Below, piece by piece: positions 42,012 through 50,620 of a stretch of DNA of 64,000 bases. The DNA is taken from assembly GCF_013055795.1 (NCBI RefSeq), contig NZ_JABETO010000024.1:37201-101200 (forward strand), in the 5' to 3' direction. The notes below the pieces were generated by a model, which had not been told where the DNA came from, ran no database searches, and worked only from the letters and a program-made list of their open reading frames with translations. The translations under genes were made by a program, and so were the position numbers. The DNA is from Streptomyces sp. I05A-00742. GTDB lineage: Bacteria; Actinomycetota; Actinomycetes; Streptomycetales; Streptomycetaceae. The first letter of the stretch is position 1. Each line of letters begins with the position of its first letter.

Positions 42012-42595
42012 TCGCGGCCTCCCCCGGCCCGGGCACCATGCTGATCATTCGCAAGTCCCTGCAGAGCCGTCGCGCGGGCTTCATGACCGTGCTCGGCAAC
42101 GAGTCCGGGGTATTCATCTGGGGCGTGTCCGCGGGCCTCGGCCTCACCGCGCTGCTGGCCGCCTCCCAACTGGCGTACGACCTGCTGCGGATCGTCGGCG
42201 CCGTGGTGCTGGTGACGTTCGGCGTCAGGACGCTGCTGGAGGCGCGGCGGGGCGGCGGGGGCCTCGGGGAGTCCGTGGCGGCGGCGCAGGAACCTTCCTC
42301 CTCCTGGGCCGCCTACCGGACCGGCCTGCTGCTGAACCTCGCGAACCCCAAGGCGGCCGTCTTCGCGATGTCGTTCCTGCCGCAGTTCGTGCCCGATGGG
42401 GTGCCGCACCTGCCCGCGATGGTGGCCCTGGCCGCGATCTGGGCGGTGTTCGAGGTCGGCTACTACGGGCTGTACGTGTGGTTCGTGGGCCGGATGCGCG
42501 CGGTGTTCTCCCGTGCGCAGGTGCGGAAGCGGCTGGAACAGGTGTCGGGCGGGGTGCTGGTGGCCCTGGGCGTGCGCATGGCCGTCGAGGGCTGA
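41969..42595 (+). CDS. LysE-family translocator
   Basis: 208 residues, about six TM segments. The family start LIAFLGACTLIAASPGPGTM contains the conserved PGP; NLANPKAAVFAMSFLPQFV is the second hallmark. It exports amino acids or related small molecules. The ATG at 41969 overlaps the MerR coding end; a later Met (42038) would remove the conserved first helix, so the earlier start is kept. Confidence 0.88.
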   Translation: MLTTLIAFLGACTLIAASPGPGTMLIIRKSLQSRRAGFMTVLGNESGVFIWGVSAGLGLTALLAASQLAYDLLRIVGAVVLVTFGVRTLLEARRGGGGLGESVAAAQEPSSSWAAYRTGLLLNLANPKAAVFAMSFLPQFVPDGVPHLPAMVALAAIWAVFEVGYYGLYVWFVGRMRAVFSRAQVRKRLEQVSGGVLVALGVRMAVEG

Positions 42596-42626
42596 GCGCC
42601 CGGGCGGCCGCCACCGGCCCGGGACG

Positions 42627-42663
42627 CCGCCGGCCCCGGGCGTCAGGCGCCCGGGGCCGGCGG
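42627..42663. terminator. Hairpin between lysE-like and lamin-tail genes
   Basis: A 16-bp stem, 42627-42642 with 42648-42663, 5-nt loop. It sits between convergent genes. Confidence 0.75.
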
Positions 42664-42683
42664 AACGCTCCGTCGGACGCGCG

Positions 42684-43136
42684 TCAGCGGCGTCCCCAGG
42701 CGGCGGTGGCGACGGTGCGCCCGCTCGCGTCCCGCAGGGTCGCCTTGTCGCGGTCGTTGTTCCACACGTAGGCGCGCCGGTTCTGGAAAACGTCCTTGGC
42801 GGTGTCGCGCCCGGCGCCGGTGTGCACGCGCACGGAGGCGTGCGGCGCCAGCCGCAGCTTGCCGAAGCGGTACGTATTGCGCTCGTTGTCGACGAGGGTC
42901 CAACGGCTCAGGTCCACGGCCTTCTTGCCGGTGTTCGTGACCGTCACCCACTCGTCGTTCAGGCTCCTGTTGGAGCGGTCGTCACGGCCCGGGCTGTCGT
43001 ACTGGATCTTTCCGAAAACGACGGCCGAGCGCGCGGCCTGGCTCTTCCCCTCCGCCACCGCCGCCGGTACGGCGGCGGACGCGATCGCGATACCGCACGC
43101 GGCGGCGGTGACCAGACGGGCCATGGCTCGGGACAA
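42684..43136 (-). CDS. Secreted lamin-tail-domain protein
   Basis: 150 residues. Signal peptide about 5-28 (VTAAACGIAIASAAVPAAVA). A lamin tail (LTD) Ig-like domain follows: SLNDEWVTVTNTGKKAVDL, WTLVDNERNTYRFG, RVHTGAGRDTAKDVFQ and YVWNNDRDKATLRDA. The TTG at 43134-43136 is taken because GAGG lies five bases upstream; an ATG four codons later is the alternative. Extracellular structural or binding role; no enzyme motif. Confidence 0.8.
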   Translation of the reverse strand: MSRAMARLVTAAACGIAIASAAVPAAVAEGKSQAARSAVVFGKIQYDSPGRDDRSNRSLNDEWVTVTNTGKKAVDLSRWTLVDNERNTYRFGKLRLAPHASVRVHTGAGRDTAKDVFQNRRAYVWNNDRDKATLRDASGRTVATAAWGRR

Positions 43137-43334
43137 GGAGACCTCTGCTTTCCGGCGCGGCAGGCCGTTACGGACACCGCGCCACAGGACGTACGGCCCG
43201 GCCGCATGCCGGGCTCGCCCACTTTCGCGCGGAAGAGGTCGTTCCGGGAAAGAGATCCGGTCGCTTGTGACACAGCTCTCACGAGACCGGTACGCCACGC
43301 GAACACCGGGCGGCCCCGGCGCCACAGAGCCGGC

Positions 43335-43607
43335 TCACTCCCCCGGCTCGGTCACAAACGTCCCCTTGGCCGGCAGCGTCACCAACAGCCCCCGCTCCCG
43401 CAACTCCTGAACCGCCCGCCGGACCGTACCGATGGCCACGCCGTACTCCTCCGCCAGATCCCGCTCACCGGCGAGCCTGGCACCCGGCCTGAGCTCACCC
43501 GCGACGATGCGGGCAGCGATGTGGTCCGCGACCTGCATGTAGACGTAGATCGCCTTGGTCGGATCGATGGACGCAGCACCCTGGTCACCTGCCATAGCAG
43601 TCAACAT
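43335..43607 (-). CDS. Small GntR-type winged-helix regulator
   Basis: 90 residues, consisting almost only of a GntR wHTH: YMQVADHIAARIVAGELRPG, AGERDLAEEYGVAIGTVRRA, and wing LLVTLPAKGTFV. There is no effector domain, as in YtrA-like or plasmid KorSA-like short regulators. The ATG may be at 43607 or 43595. Its upstream region is shared with the small ORF at 43755. Confidence 0.8.
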   Translation of the reverse strand: MLTAMAGDQGAASIDPTKAIYVYMQVADHIAARIVAGELRPGARLAGERDLAEEYGVAIGTVRRAVQELRERGLLVTLPAKGTFVTEPGE

Positions 43608-43754
43608 AGAGCAATGGGCTGCTACACGGACGAGTGGAGAGCGTCAGTCTGCTCCATACCGCTCCACATCTCGGTATAGCGTCGGGCCACATGACACCCC
43701 GGCGGCGCCGGCAAGCGCCCCGGGGCACGGTCCACGCTGCGAAGGAGCGTCGAC

Positions 43755-43858
43755 GTGTTCCACGCTATCTCCCACTGGCTTTCCCGAATGAGGGAAAAGC
43801 TCTCTTCCGCTCTCGACTCCACGCGCACCGGGCACTGCTCGGTGCCGGACACACGATC
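43755..43858. repeat. 104-bp imperfect direct repeat, left copy
   Basis: Aligns without gaps, at about 80% by eye, to 50470-50573; the core CTATCTCCCACTGGCTTTCC is identical. It encodes the N-terminus of the small ORF at 43755. The two copies flank the accessory segment of 6.6 kb. Confidence 0.8.
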
Positions 43859-44081
43859 ACCGTGTGCGGTATGGCATGACATCCCGCCGCACAACCCATC
43901 CAGACCCTTCCTCCGGGTGACCGCGCACGGAATCGACATCGGCCCCCGCGCCACAGCACGGTGCATCTGCCGCGATAGCAACACGATTCCCCCTCAAGGC
44001 CTCGGCGCGTTCGCCTCCGACGCTGAAAGGCCCGGCGGCCCAACGGCTCGCGTGCACGCGGCCGAAAGGTGCGGGGAGTGA
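43755..44081 (+). CDS. Small hypothetical protein
   Basis: 108 residues from the GTG at 43755, with AAGGAG eight bases upstream. The N-terminus MFHAISHWLSRMREKLSS is amphipathic and resembles small Streptomyces proteins found near GntR or DUF397 genes. The rest has no recognisable domain and may be degenerate. Its TGA overlaps the next GTG as GTGA, which supports translation. Confidence 0.5.
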   Translation: MFHAISHWLSRMREKLSSALDSTRTGHCSVPDTRSPCAVWHDIPPHNPSRPFLRVTAHGIDIGPRATARCICRDSNTIPPQGLGAFASDAERPGGPTARVHAAERCGE

Positions 44082-44311
44082 ACGTCCATGCCGGTGCGGC
44101 TCCCCGCGGCCCGACGATCCGGCCCGAGTACGAGGCCGAAGCGGCGGTGACGTTCTCCATGCGTTGCGCCACGTGCGGGGCGGCCTCCGACCGCGAGGAG
44201 GACTTCACCATTCCGCACGGCTGGTCGCTCCGCCATGTGACCCTGCACCCCGGCCACTTGCGCTTCCGGGAGGTCATTCACCGAACCTGGCGAGCCGAAG
44301 CGGCCCCCTGA
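44078..44311 (+). CDS. DUF7848-like small zinc-finger-type protein
   Basis: 77 residues. The motif FSMRCATCGAASDREED, then WSLRHVTLHPGHLRFREV and RTWRAEAA, matches the small Streptomyces family with a CxxC pair and a terminal HxxFRE...WRA. Coupled to the upstream ORF by a 4-nt overlap. Function unknown. Confidence 0.65.
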   Translation: MNVHAGAAPRGPTIRPEYEAEAAVTFSMRCATCGAASDREEDFTIPHGWSLRHVTLHPGHLRFREVIHRTWRAEAAP

Positions 44312-44339
44312 CACCACGCAGGCCCCGAGGCCGTGCAGA

Positions 44340-44375
44340 GGCCCGCCGCCGGCATTCCCTGCGGGGCGGCGGGCC
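44340..44375. terminator. Bidirectional hairpin
   Basis: GGCCCGCCGCC (44340-44350) pairs with GGCGGCGGGCC (44365-44375) between the convergent DUF7848-like and radical SAM genes. Confidence 0.7.
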
Positions 44376-44386
44376 GCCTGCCGTGT

Positions 44387-45282
44387 TCAGAGGGTCACCG
44401 CCACCCGTGATTCGAGCAGTGTGCAGGAGGTGGTTTCTTCGAAGCTGAGCGCACTGACCTGTCCGGGCGTCAGTGTGAAGGCATCGACGAGAATCAATGC
44501 CTCCGGTGGGGCCCTCGGCGAGGTACCCGGTGTGTGATACCACGCGCTCCAGCTTCGCGGACCGCCAGGCCTCCATGCTCGCGTGACCACGACAGGACCC
44601 GTCGCCAGAATTCCTCGGCCTGCGCGGGGGTGGGCGGGTGGCGCTCGGTGTTGACGCCCTCGGTCTCTTCCAGGTTGAAGCCCACCGAGTGGCAGCCGAG
44701 GGTCGAGAGGAAGTCCAGCAGTTCTTCCGGGTGCCCGATGCCTTCCCTCCCCACGACCGTGACAGCCGAGAAGGGGATACCGCGCTCGCGCAGGCGGGCG
44801 ATCCCACGGATGATCCGCTCGAAGGCAGGCCGCCCCCGGCGGTCCACGCGCTGGGTGTTCAAGACCGCCGGGCCGTCGATGCTCACGCCCACGCGGAACT
44901 CGAACTCCTCCAGCAGATCGCACCAGGCATCGGTGACGAGGGTGGCGTTGGTCTGGACGTAGTGATGGACCAGGCCCTCCAGACGCAAGGTCTCAAAGGG
45001 AGCGAGCAGAGCGGAGAACCTCTCCGCCCCCAGGGTCAAGGGCTCCCCACCGTGCCAGACAAGACCCAGCGGCCGACCGCTGCCGACGAGGCCCTCCACC
45101 GACCTCGCCACGGCGTCGGCAGTTTCGGGCAGCATGTCGTTCTTCAGACCCCGGTCCCGCAGGTAGCAGTAGGAACAGTCCATGTTGCAGAAACTCGTCG
45201 GCTGGAGCACGACTGTCTGCGGCCTCGATGCGAACCACTGGTCGTACCGGTGGTGCAACCCGCCACCGGAGCGTTGTGCCAT
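44387..45282 (-). pseudogene. Radical SAM peptide-maturase-like gene, frameshifted
   Basis: The first about 235 residues are intact: PTSFCNMDCSYCYLRDRG (the 4Fe-4S CxxxCxxC), VWHGGEPLTL, VQTNATLVTD, VGVSIDGPAVLN, and GFNLEETEGVNTE. After WSREHGGLAVRE the frame turns to HRVPRRGPHRRH and stops at 44494. Removing one A from GAAG near 44546 restores RELERVVS, as expected for the family. A third frame then carries ALILVDAFTLTPGQVSA to a stop at 44387. No SPASM cysteines remain. The start at 45280-45282 follows GAGGAGGAGG. Probably an inactivated RiPP maturase of the FxsB/cyclophane type. Confidence 0.6.
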
Positions 45283-45342
45283 GTGAGCCTCCTCCTCTTC
45301 GCGGCCACCGCAGTTGACGCGGACACTGGCCGCCGCCTGCGA

Positions 45343-45588
45343 TCAGGGACCCTGTGTCGCGCTGCCGAACGTGAGCGTGCCGATTCCAGTGCCACTGTCC
45401 GTGCGCCCGGCGGGCAGGTCGAGCGGGCGCTCTCCGACGTCCAGCGCCGCGCCACCGAGCGCCTGGTAGTCCGTGAAAATCCGGACACCGCACCGACAGG
45501 TGGCCACCCCGTCCTCGGTAGTGCGCGACTCGGGCGGGTGAAGGCAGCGCGCGGGTCCGGGGCCGCCCTGTTGGGGCCTGGCGGTCAT
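45343..45588 (-). CDS. DUF6255-like small protein of a RiPP-type operon
   Basis: 81 residues. CLHPPESRTTEDGVATCRCG then VRIFTDYQALGG fits the small DUF6255-type family seen beside natural-product genes, with Cys/His ligands for a possible metal. The C-terminal tail GTGIGTLTFGSATQGP is Gly/Thr-rich and could be a precursor-like tail, though this is speculative. It lies 60 bp upstream of the radical SAM gene. Confidence 0.5.
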   Translation of the reverse strand: MTARPQQGGPGPARCLHPPESRTTEDGVATCRCGVRIFTDYQALGGAALDVGERPLDLPAGRTDSGTGIGTLTFGSATQGP

Positions 45589-45676
45589 GATCAGGCCGCC
45601 CGGGCCAAGGGCCGGGCATCCTGCTCCGTTTCCGAGGTGAGGACACACCGACCGTGGAACAAAGGCGCTTTGAGGC

Positions 45677-45991
45677 TCACAGGGTTACCCCGCCTCGCCG
45701 GCGGCTGGCCGCGTTCGCCTCGGCCACCTTCGCCTTCATCCTGTCCGGGGCCTGAGCACGCTCCATGTCGGCCGGGCCTGCCTCCCACTCCCGTCCACCG
45801 GCGGGCGCCCGGAGCTGATAGCGCGGGCCGACCTTGTCCATGACCACACCGATGCGGCCGTTGCGCGTGTCGCGGACGACATCGCCCTTCTCGAATTCCC
45901 GACCCGCCCGAGGACCCCGGGGCACCTCTTTCCCACCCGCCTGATCCGATCCCCGGGGATCCCTCCCCGACGCCTCCGTTTCGTCGCGCAC
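45677..45991 (-). CDS. Conserved hypothetical protein
   Basis: 104 residues from the GTG at 45989-45991, with GGAGGAGGAG upstream. The core EKGDVVRDTRNGRIGVVMD and YQLRAPAGGREWEA suggest a small SH3-like beta-barrel found in Streptomyces proteins of unknown role. The flanks are disordered. First gene of the three-gene minus-strand unit ending with the radical SAM remnant. Confidence 0.6.
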   Translation of the reverse strand: MRDETEASGRDPRGSDQAGGKEVPRGPRAGREFEKGDVVRDTRNGRIGVVMDKVGPRYQLRAPAGGREWEAGPADMERAQAPDRMKAKVAEANAASRRRGGVTL

Positions 45992-46170
45992 GGGCGCTCC
46001 TCCTCCTGTCCGCTGTCCGGGGCCAGGCGTACACAACCGCTACTGTGCGCGGTTATGCTTCGACTGTGCGTGCTGCGCGCCTCATGCGTTGAACCTACGG
46101 TCGGCCACCGATTCCGGAAACTGACCCTCTGTACGAGTTCCACTCCAGTCGCGCCAGCGGAGAACAGGCG

Positions 46171-47325
46171 ATGACCCCACCGCGCCACCGTCCGGCCACG
46201 GGAACACCGACCACGGGTCGGCGTTCCCGTGAGCGAGCCCTCGAAGGGCTGGTAGCAGGGCACCTTTTCAAGGTCGTCCGAGAGCGATTGCCCCGCACCC
46301 AGCAGCGGCTCGCAGAGCTGCTCGGCGTGAACACAACCACCGTGCAGGGCTGGGAAAGTGGACGGCGGCCCTTGACCGCCATGGCCGCCGGGCAGTTCCT
46401 GGCCCTACGCCGCAGTCTTCTCACCCATGGGGCCGAACGGGACTTGCTCACCCTCTTCGATTCCGCGATGGAGGCCGACGCGGTCATCGCCCATGCGTTG
46501 AACGACGTCGACTGCCGCAGTGATCTCGCAACGCACCCTCTGGCGAGTTGGGTGTTCACCCGGGCCTCGACCCACATGATCGCCTGGGCGCTTACCGGGG
46601 CGGCCCCGGCCGCCGTACCGCCGGCCACGGTCGAGCCCCCGCGCCGTCGGGGCCCTTCCCGCGACAGCCCCCTTCTTCCGCCGGCACTGCTGGAGCGGTT
46701 CCACACCCACATGCGCCGGTGCGCCGAGCTCGCCGACCACGCGGGAGAGCCCGGCGCGCTGCTCCGCCGCCAGGCCCTGTACCTGTGCAGCTATGACCCC
46801 GCCCCGGACACGCACACGTGGCTGGCAGACCTGCGTTCCCGCCGCCCGCTCCACCTCTCCCACGCCGCTTGGTCACCGCAGTGGGCCGACGCGCGGTCCG
46901 TGGCCACGTCCCTGACCCGGTACGGAGAACTGGACGTTCTGCACAGCTTCATCGAACGCGCCATGGGGGACGATGCGGGCGAGACCGCCAACCTCAACTA
47001 CTGGGCGCACTGGCTCGGCCTCGACCGCTCCCCCTATCCCGACGACTCGTTCATGGCTCAGCGCTCGCCGCACCGCTGGGAAGCCGGGCCTCTGCTGCGC
47101 GGCTTCGCGGACCGCCTCGACCCGGCGCTGGGCTGCGTCGACCTGAACGTGCACTCCGTGTGGGCGCTCATCGCCTCGCGGCCTGGGCTGCTGTCGGCCG
47201 ACCCGCAGCTCGCGTCGGAGCTCCGACGACGAGTGACCATCCTCCTGGACGGCAGCCAGATCTCACCGCAGGCCCGGCGCGAACTCGAGGCCGTGCACTA
47301 CGGTCTGAAGCTGAGCAGTCCATGA
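46171..47325 (+). CDS. XRE-family regulator
   Basis: 384 residues. HTH about 38-80: TQQRLAELLGVNTTTVQGWE with ESGRRPLTAM. The rest is a helical domain with Trp- and His-rich segments (WSPQWADARSVATSL) like the C-terminal sensory part of Streptomyces XRE proteins that pair with an HD hydrolase gene. The ATG at 46171 is taken. The HD gene follows after 19 bp. Confidence 0.82.
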   Translation: MTPPRHRPATGTPTTGRRSRERALEGLVAGHLFKVVRERLPRTQQRLAELLGVNTTTVQGWESGRRPLTAMAAGQFLALRRSLLTHGAERDLLTLFDSAMEADAVIAHALNDVDCRSDLATHPLASWVFTRASTHMIAWALTGAAPAAVPPATVEPPRRRGPSRDSPLLPPALLERFHTHMRRCAELADHAGEPGALLRRQALYLCSYDPAPDTHTWLADLRSRRPLHLSHAAWSPQWADARSVATSLTRYGELDVLHSFIERAMGDDAGETANLNYWAHWLGLDRSPYPDDSFMAQRSPHRWEAGPLLRGFADRLDPALGCVDLNVHSVWALIASRPGLLSADPQLASELRRRVTILLDGSQISPQARRELEAVHYGLKLSSP

Positions 47326-47344
47326 TCCACGGGAGGCAGGTCGT

Positions 47345-47920
47345 ATGTCTGACGAAGAGCATGACAAGGGGACTGTCGGCTACATGATGGAAGTGGGCGC
47401 CCTCAAGCGGATGAAGCGCTCGGGGTGGTGGATCGCCGGCGTCAAGGATCCCGAGACGATCGCCGAACACAGCTTCCGCACCGCCGTCATCGGGTCCGTC
47501 CTCGCCATGATGGAAGGCGCCGACCCCGCGAAGGTCGCCCTGCTGTGCACCTTCCACGACACACAGGAGACACGCGTCGGCGACATCCCGTGGATCGGCC
47601 GCAGGTACGTCACCGCGGCCGGGAACGAACGGGTCACGGCCGACCAGGTCTCGAAGGCCCACCCGGCCGTCGCCGCGGGCATCCAGGCCATCGTCCAGGA
47701 GTACGAGAACGGCGACACGCTCGAAGTGCGAGTCGCACGCGACGCCGACAAGCTCGAGTGCATGATCCAGGGCCTGGAGTACCTGGAGCAGGGCTACCGC
47801 AACGCCCAAGAATGGGTCGACAGCACCCGCGCCAAGCTCAAGACCCCTTCGGCCCTCGCGCTGGCCGAGGCGGCGCAGACCATGTCCTCTCTCGAATGGC
47901 AGCGCACCTACCTCCCCTGA
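47345..47920 (+). CDS. HD-domain hydrolase (YfbR/HDDC2-like)
   Basis: 191 residues. HD motif residues: AEHSFRTAVIG (first His), CTFHDTQETRVGDI (HD), and VARDADKLECMIQG (last Asp). The arrangement fits 5'-deoxynucleotidase-like HD proteins. Immediately downstream of an XRE regulator, probably one operon; nucleotide metabolism or signalling is inferred. The ATG at 47345 follows GGGAGGCAG. Confidence 0.85.
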   Translation: MSDEEHDKGTVGYMMEVGALKRMKRSGWWIAGVKDPETIAEHSFRTAVIGSVLAMMEGADPAKVALLCTFHDTQETRVGDIPWIGRRYVTAAGNERVTADQVSKAHPAVAAGIQAIVQEYENGDTLEVRVARDADKLECMIQGLEYLEQGYRNAQEWVDSTRAKLKTPSALALAEAAQTMSSLEWQRTYLP

Positions 47921-48207
47921 CGGACTCGCCGACGTTCTGCGCACGCGCCGTCGCCCGCGCGGCACTCATTAGCGTGCCCAGCGGCCTGGCCCGACGAAGG
48001 AATCACTCTGCCTCGGCCCGCCGCTGCGCATCTGGGGACACGAAACCGTCGACGGCGCCATCCAGGATGACGACGGCGCTCACCGACCGAGGTCGCCCCC
48101 ACACAAATCACTGTCAGCGCTCGGTCACGAGTGACGGAACGAGTGGCCAAGGGCTCGCAGACGGCAACTCCAGCATCCAAGTGTCCGCTGGGATCAAGCC
48201 TGGACCA

Positions 48208-48369
48208 TCAAGTGGGCCCGTTTCCCTTGCGTGTGAGCTCGGCGAGGAGGGTCACAACCGTGGCGGATCCCACGACAGCGGCACCAGCTTCTGGTGCATA
48301 CAAAGTCAGGACTGTGACGAGGACACCGACCAGAAGGAGGACACCAATGCGCACACTCGCGGGCTCCAT
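48208..48369 (-). CDS. Small two-helix membrane protein
   Basis: 53 residues. MEPASVRIGVLLLVGVLVTV and, after YAPEAG, AAVVGSATVVTLLAEL form two TM helices; a basic tail RKGNGPT ends it. The ATG at 48367-48369 has GGAAGG nine bases upstream. A Met two codons earlier is possible. It is antisense to nothing recognised and stands alone in an otherwise gene-poor 660-bp gap (47921-48580). Function unknown. Confidence 0.6.
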   Translation of the reverse strand: MEPASVRIGVLLLVGVLVTVLTLYAPEAGAAVVGSATVVTLLAELTRKGNGPT

Positions 48370-48580
48370 GAACATTCGCCTTCCGTGCGGGAGAGAACCG
48401 GATGTGCATCCAGCGTGTGCCCCTCATGGAGGGCCTTCACGACCCGGGACACCCGCTGACAACTTCGGCCAAAATTACCCGTCGCCCGACACGATCTCGG
48501 CCGAGAACCGGGGATCTCGTGCATACCTGTCCGCCCATCTGATTGACAGGATCTGACACAGGCCGACGAGAGGGGATCAC

Positions 48581-50251
48581 ATGGCGGGGATCCAGTCCTG
48601 GAGGAAGCCCGACTTGCACGAACGCCCCGTCCTCAAGAAGCTCAACGATGGCCTGCACGACCTACGACTGGACGCTGGGCTTCCGTCTGCACGAGCCATT
48701 CGCGACCGGATCGGGAAGGACGCGAAGGACTACTGGATCGTGAACCACCAGGCAGTTCTGGACACCTTCCAGAGGCCGGACCTCCCCAAACTGGGCCGCC
48801 TGGAGCTCATCGTCGCTGTCTTGTCCGAGGACGCGAGTCGCGACAACACCAGAGGCGAAGTCAAGCGGTTCAAGAGCCTGTGGAAGCAGGCTTACGACGA
48901 GACGGTCACACAGGCATCTGTACAACCACCAACCGAACCCACTGCGTCCAACGCCAACGAAGAGGCAAAAGTCCCCACCGAGCCTGCGGATGGACAACAC
49001 AACCAGGACGCCGAAGGAACACGTCAGCAAAGTGCGCCAGGCACATCGACCCGCGCAAAGACACCTCCCGACCCAGATCAAGCGGCTCCACACGTCAACT
49101 ACGCCGAGGAGTCCCTGAAGGGGCTGATCATCAACGCGGCGCAGGCCCTGTGGGACGACAAGGACGCTCTGAGAGTCTTCCTCGGTGTCGTGCGTCGCAG
49201 TGAGGGGTTCGTCAGGCTGGCTGACGCAGCGACCGAGCGCAGGCCTGCGAACGCAACGTTCTACGGGGTCAGGAGCAGGGAGTTCGAGGTGGACGCCTCT
49301 CCGGCACGACACGAACTGATCACGCTGCGTCGTCTCCTCAACGAGCGCAGGATCAAAAGCAGTTTGTCCTTCACCGACCTGGGAAAACGAACTGGCGTCT
49401 CGTCTGACGACTGGATCCGTTGGTACACCCACGATGAGCTACCTCGTCGTGACGCGATCGTCGCCTTCTCACACGTGACGCGTCTGACGCTGGAGGATCG
49501 CGTCCTCCTGCTCGGACTTTGGGATGCAGCCCACGAAGTGCTGGAAACACAGCGCCGCTTCGAAGCTCTGCCAACACGCATCGGCTTCGACGAGGCGTGG
49601 TCGATGCGAGAGTCAGCGACACCGAGGACATGGGCACTCGCGGGCGTCGCAGGGGAAGAGCAACGCGTCTACGGCCCTGACCTGGCGACCGGAACTGCGC
49701 CAGCATTCGTCGTGACAGGACCGCCAGAGTCTGGGCGGTCGACAGCGCTGGTGAACATCGCGCTCTCGCTGCTCGCCGCCGGCATCCGTGTCGCGCTGGC
49801 TGCACCCGAAGCATCCCCTCTGCGAGAACTGGCTGACCGAAGCGGCGTGGTGGCCTGCTTCGTACGCCATGACCTCCGGACCGATGAACTTGAGGATGCC
49901 GTATTGTCGGCGTCCCCCGAAGAACCGGTCATCGTGGTGATCGACGACGCAGACGTCCTCGCCAAGTGCGAAGCGGGGCACCTGCTGAAGAGCCTGGTGC
50001 AGCACGGCTTTCAGAAAGGTACGGCCCTGGTCGTGGCCCTCCGCGAAGACAAGCTCCCGCTCTGCCTCGGCTGGCTCAGCGAGACGGAGAAGGCCCACCG
50101 TGGCCTTCTGCTGTCCCCACAGGAGCGGAGCACGGGCAATGTGATCGGCGTCAGAATCGGCGACTCCGCCATCGGTCGCCCCATCACCCCCGGGCGGGGG
50201 TGGCTGCATCTCGGGGACGGCAAGCTCATGGTTGTCGCCGTGCCAGGGTGA
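48581..50251 (+). CDS. HTH-HTH-P-loop protein with a lone FtsK/EccC-like ATPase domain
   Basis: 556 residues. Residues about 20-115 resemble the HTH that precedes Streptomyces signalling NTPases (LRLDAGLPSARAIRDRIG, LPKLGRLELIVAVL). Residues 120-170 are a low-complexity linker. A second HTH-like segment follows (about 255-325, FTDLGKRTGVSSDDWIRW). The C-terminal about 200 residues carry Walker A TGPPESGRSTALVNIAL, Walker B PVIVVIDDADVL, and the ending RGLLLSPQERSTGNVIGVR...PGRGWLHLGDG. This matches the third ATPase domain of actinobacterial FtsK/EccC proteins. No TM segments. GC content is lower than the surrounding genome. Confidence 0.7.
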   Translation: MAGIQSWRKPDLHERPVLKKLNDGLHDLRLDAGLPSARAIRDRIGKDAKDYWIVNHQAVLDTFQRPDLPKLGRLELIVAVLSEDASRDNTRGEVKRFKSLWKQAYDETVTQASVQPPTEPTASNANEEAKVPTEPADGQHNQDAEGTRQQSAPGTSTRAKTPPDPDQAAPHVNYAEESLKGLIINAAQALWDDKDALRVFLGVVRRSEGFVRLADAATERRPANATFYGVRSREFEVDASPARHELITLRRLLNERRIKSSLSFTDLGKRTGVSSDDWIRWYTHDELPRRDAIVAFSHVTRLTLEDRVLLLGLWDAAHEVLETQRRFEALPTRIGFDEAWSMRESATPRTWALAGVAGEEQRVYGPDLATGTAPAFVVTGPPESGRSTALVNIALSLLAAGIRVALAAPEASPLRELADRSGVVACFVRHDLRTDELEDAVLSASPEEPVIVVIDDADVLAKCEAGHLLKSLVQHGFQKGTALVVALREDKLPLCLGWLSETEKAHRGLLLSPQERSTGNVIGVRIGDSAIGRPITPGRGWLHLGDGKLMVVAVPG

Positions 50252-50469
50252 GGCCGCGTCTTGGCCGACTCAGGTGCACCTCGGCTATGCCGCAGATCAT
50301 GCACCGCACAGCCTCTCCGTCCGCCAAGGCCCATCACCCGAGCCGCACTCCCGGCTGGGGAGAATGAAGCCCCGTTGGGAAGCAGATGGAGAGGACCGGC
50401 CACGAAATCCGGCAGCTCGGCGAAGGGGCCGGAATGGCGGATCGCCACAATCAGGGTCGCGAGGGCGAC

Positions 50470-50573
50470 GCCTTCAACGCTATCTCCCACTGGCTTTCCC
50501 GAGTCAGGGGCAGGCTCTCTCCTGCTCCCACCTCCCCGCGCACCGGGCACCGCCCAGTGCCGGACGCACAATC
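50470..50573. repeat. 104-bp imperfect direct repeat, right copy
   Basis: Matches 43755-43858. Here no start codon or ribosome site precedes it, so it looks like a gene fragment. The rest of the 370-bp gap (50252-50620) holds nothing else recognised. Confidence 0.78.
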
Positions 50574-50620
50574 TCTCTGTTCTCTCCCCCTTCACGTCGC
50601 CCCTGACCCCGACGCGCCCG

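Noticed and set aside
43861..44081. C-terminal part of the 43755 ORF as a known domain
   Set aside because: No motif recognised; kept as hypothetical because of the ribosome site and GTGA overlap only.
47945..48030. Short minus-strand peptide VSAVVILDGAVDGF as a gene
   Set aside because: Only about 27 codons, no ribosome site, and surrounding frames are broken; at most a gene remnant.
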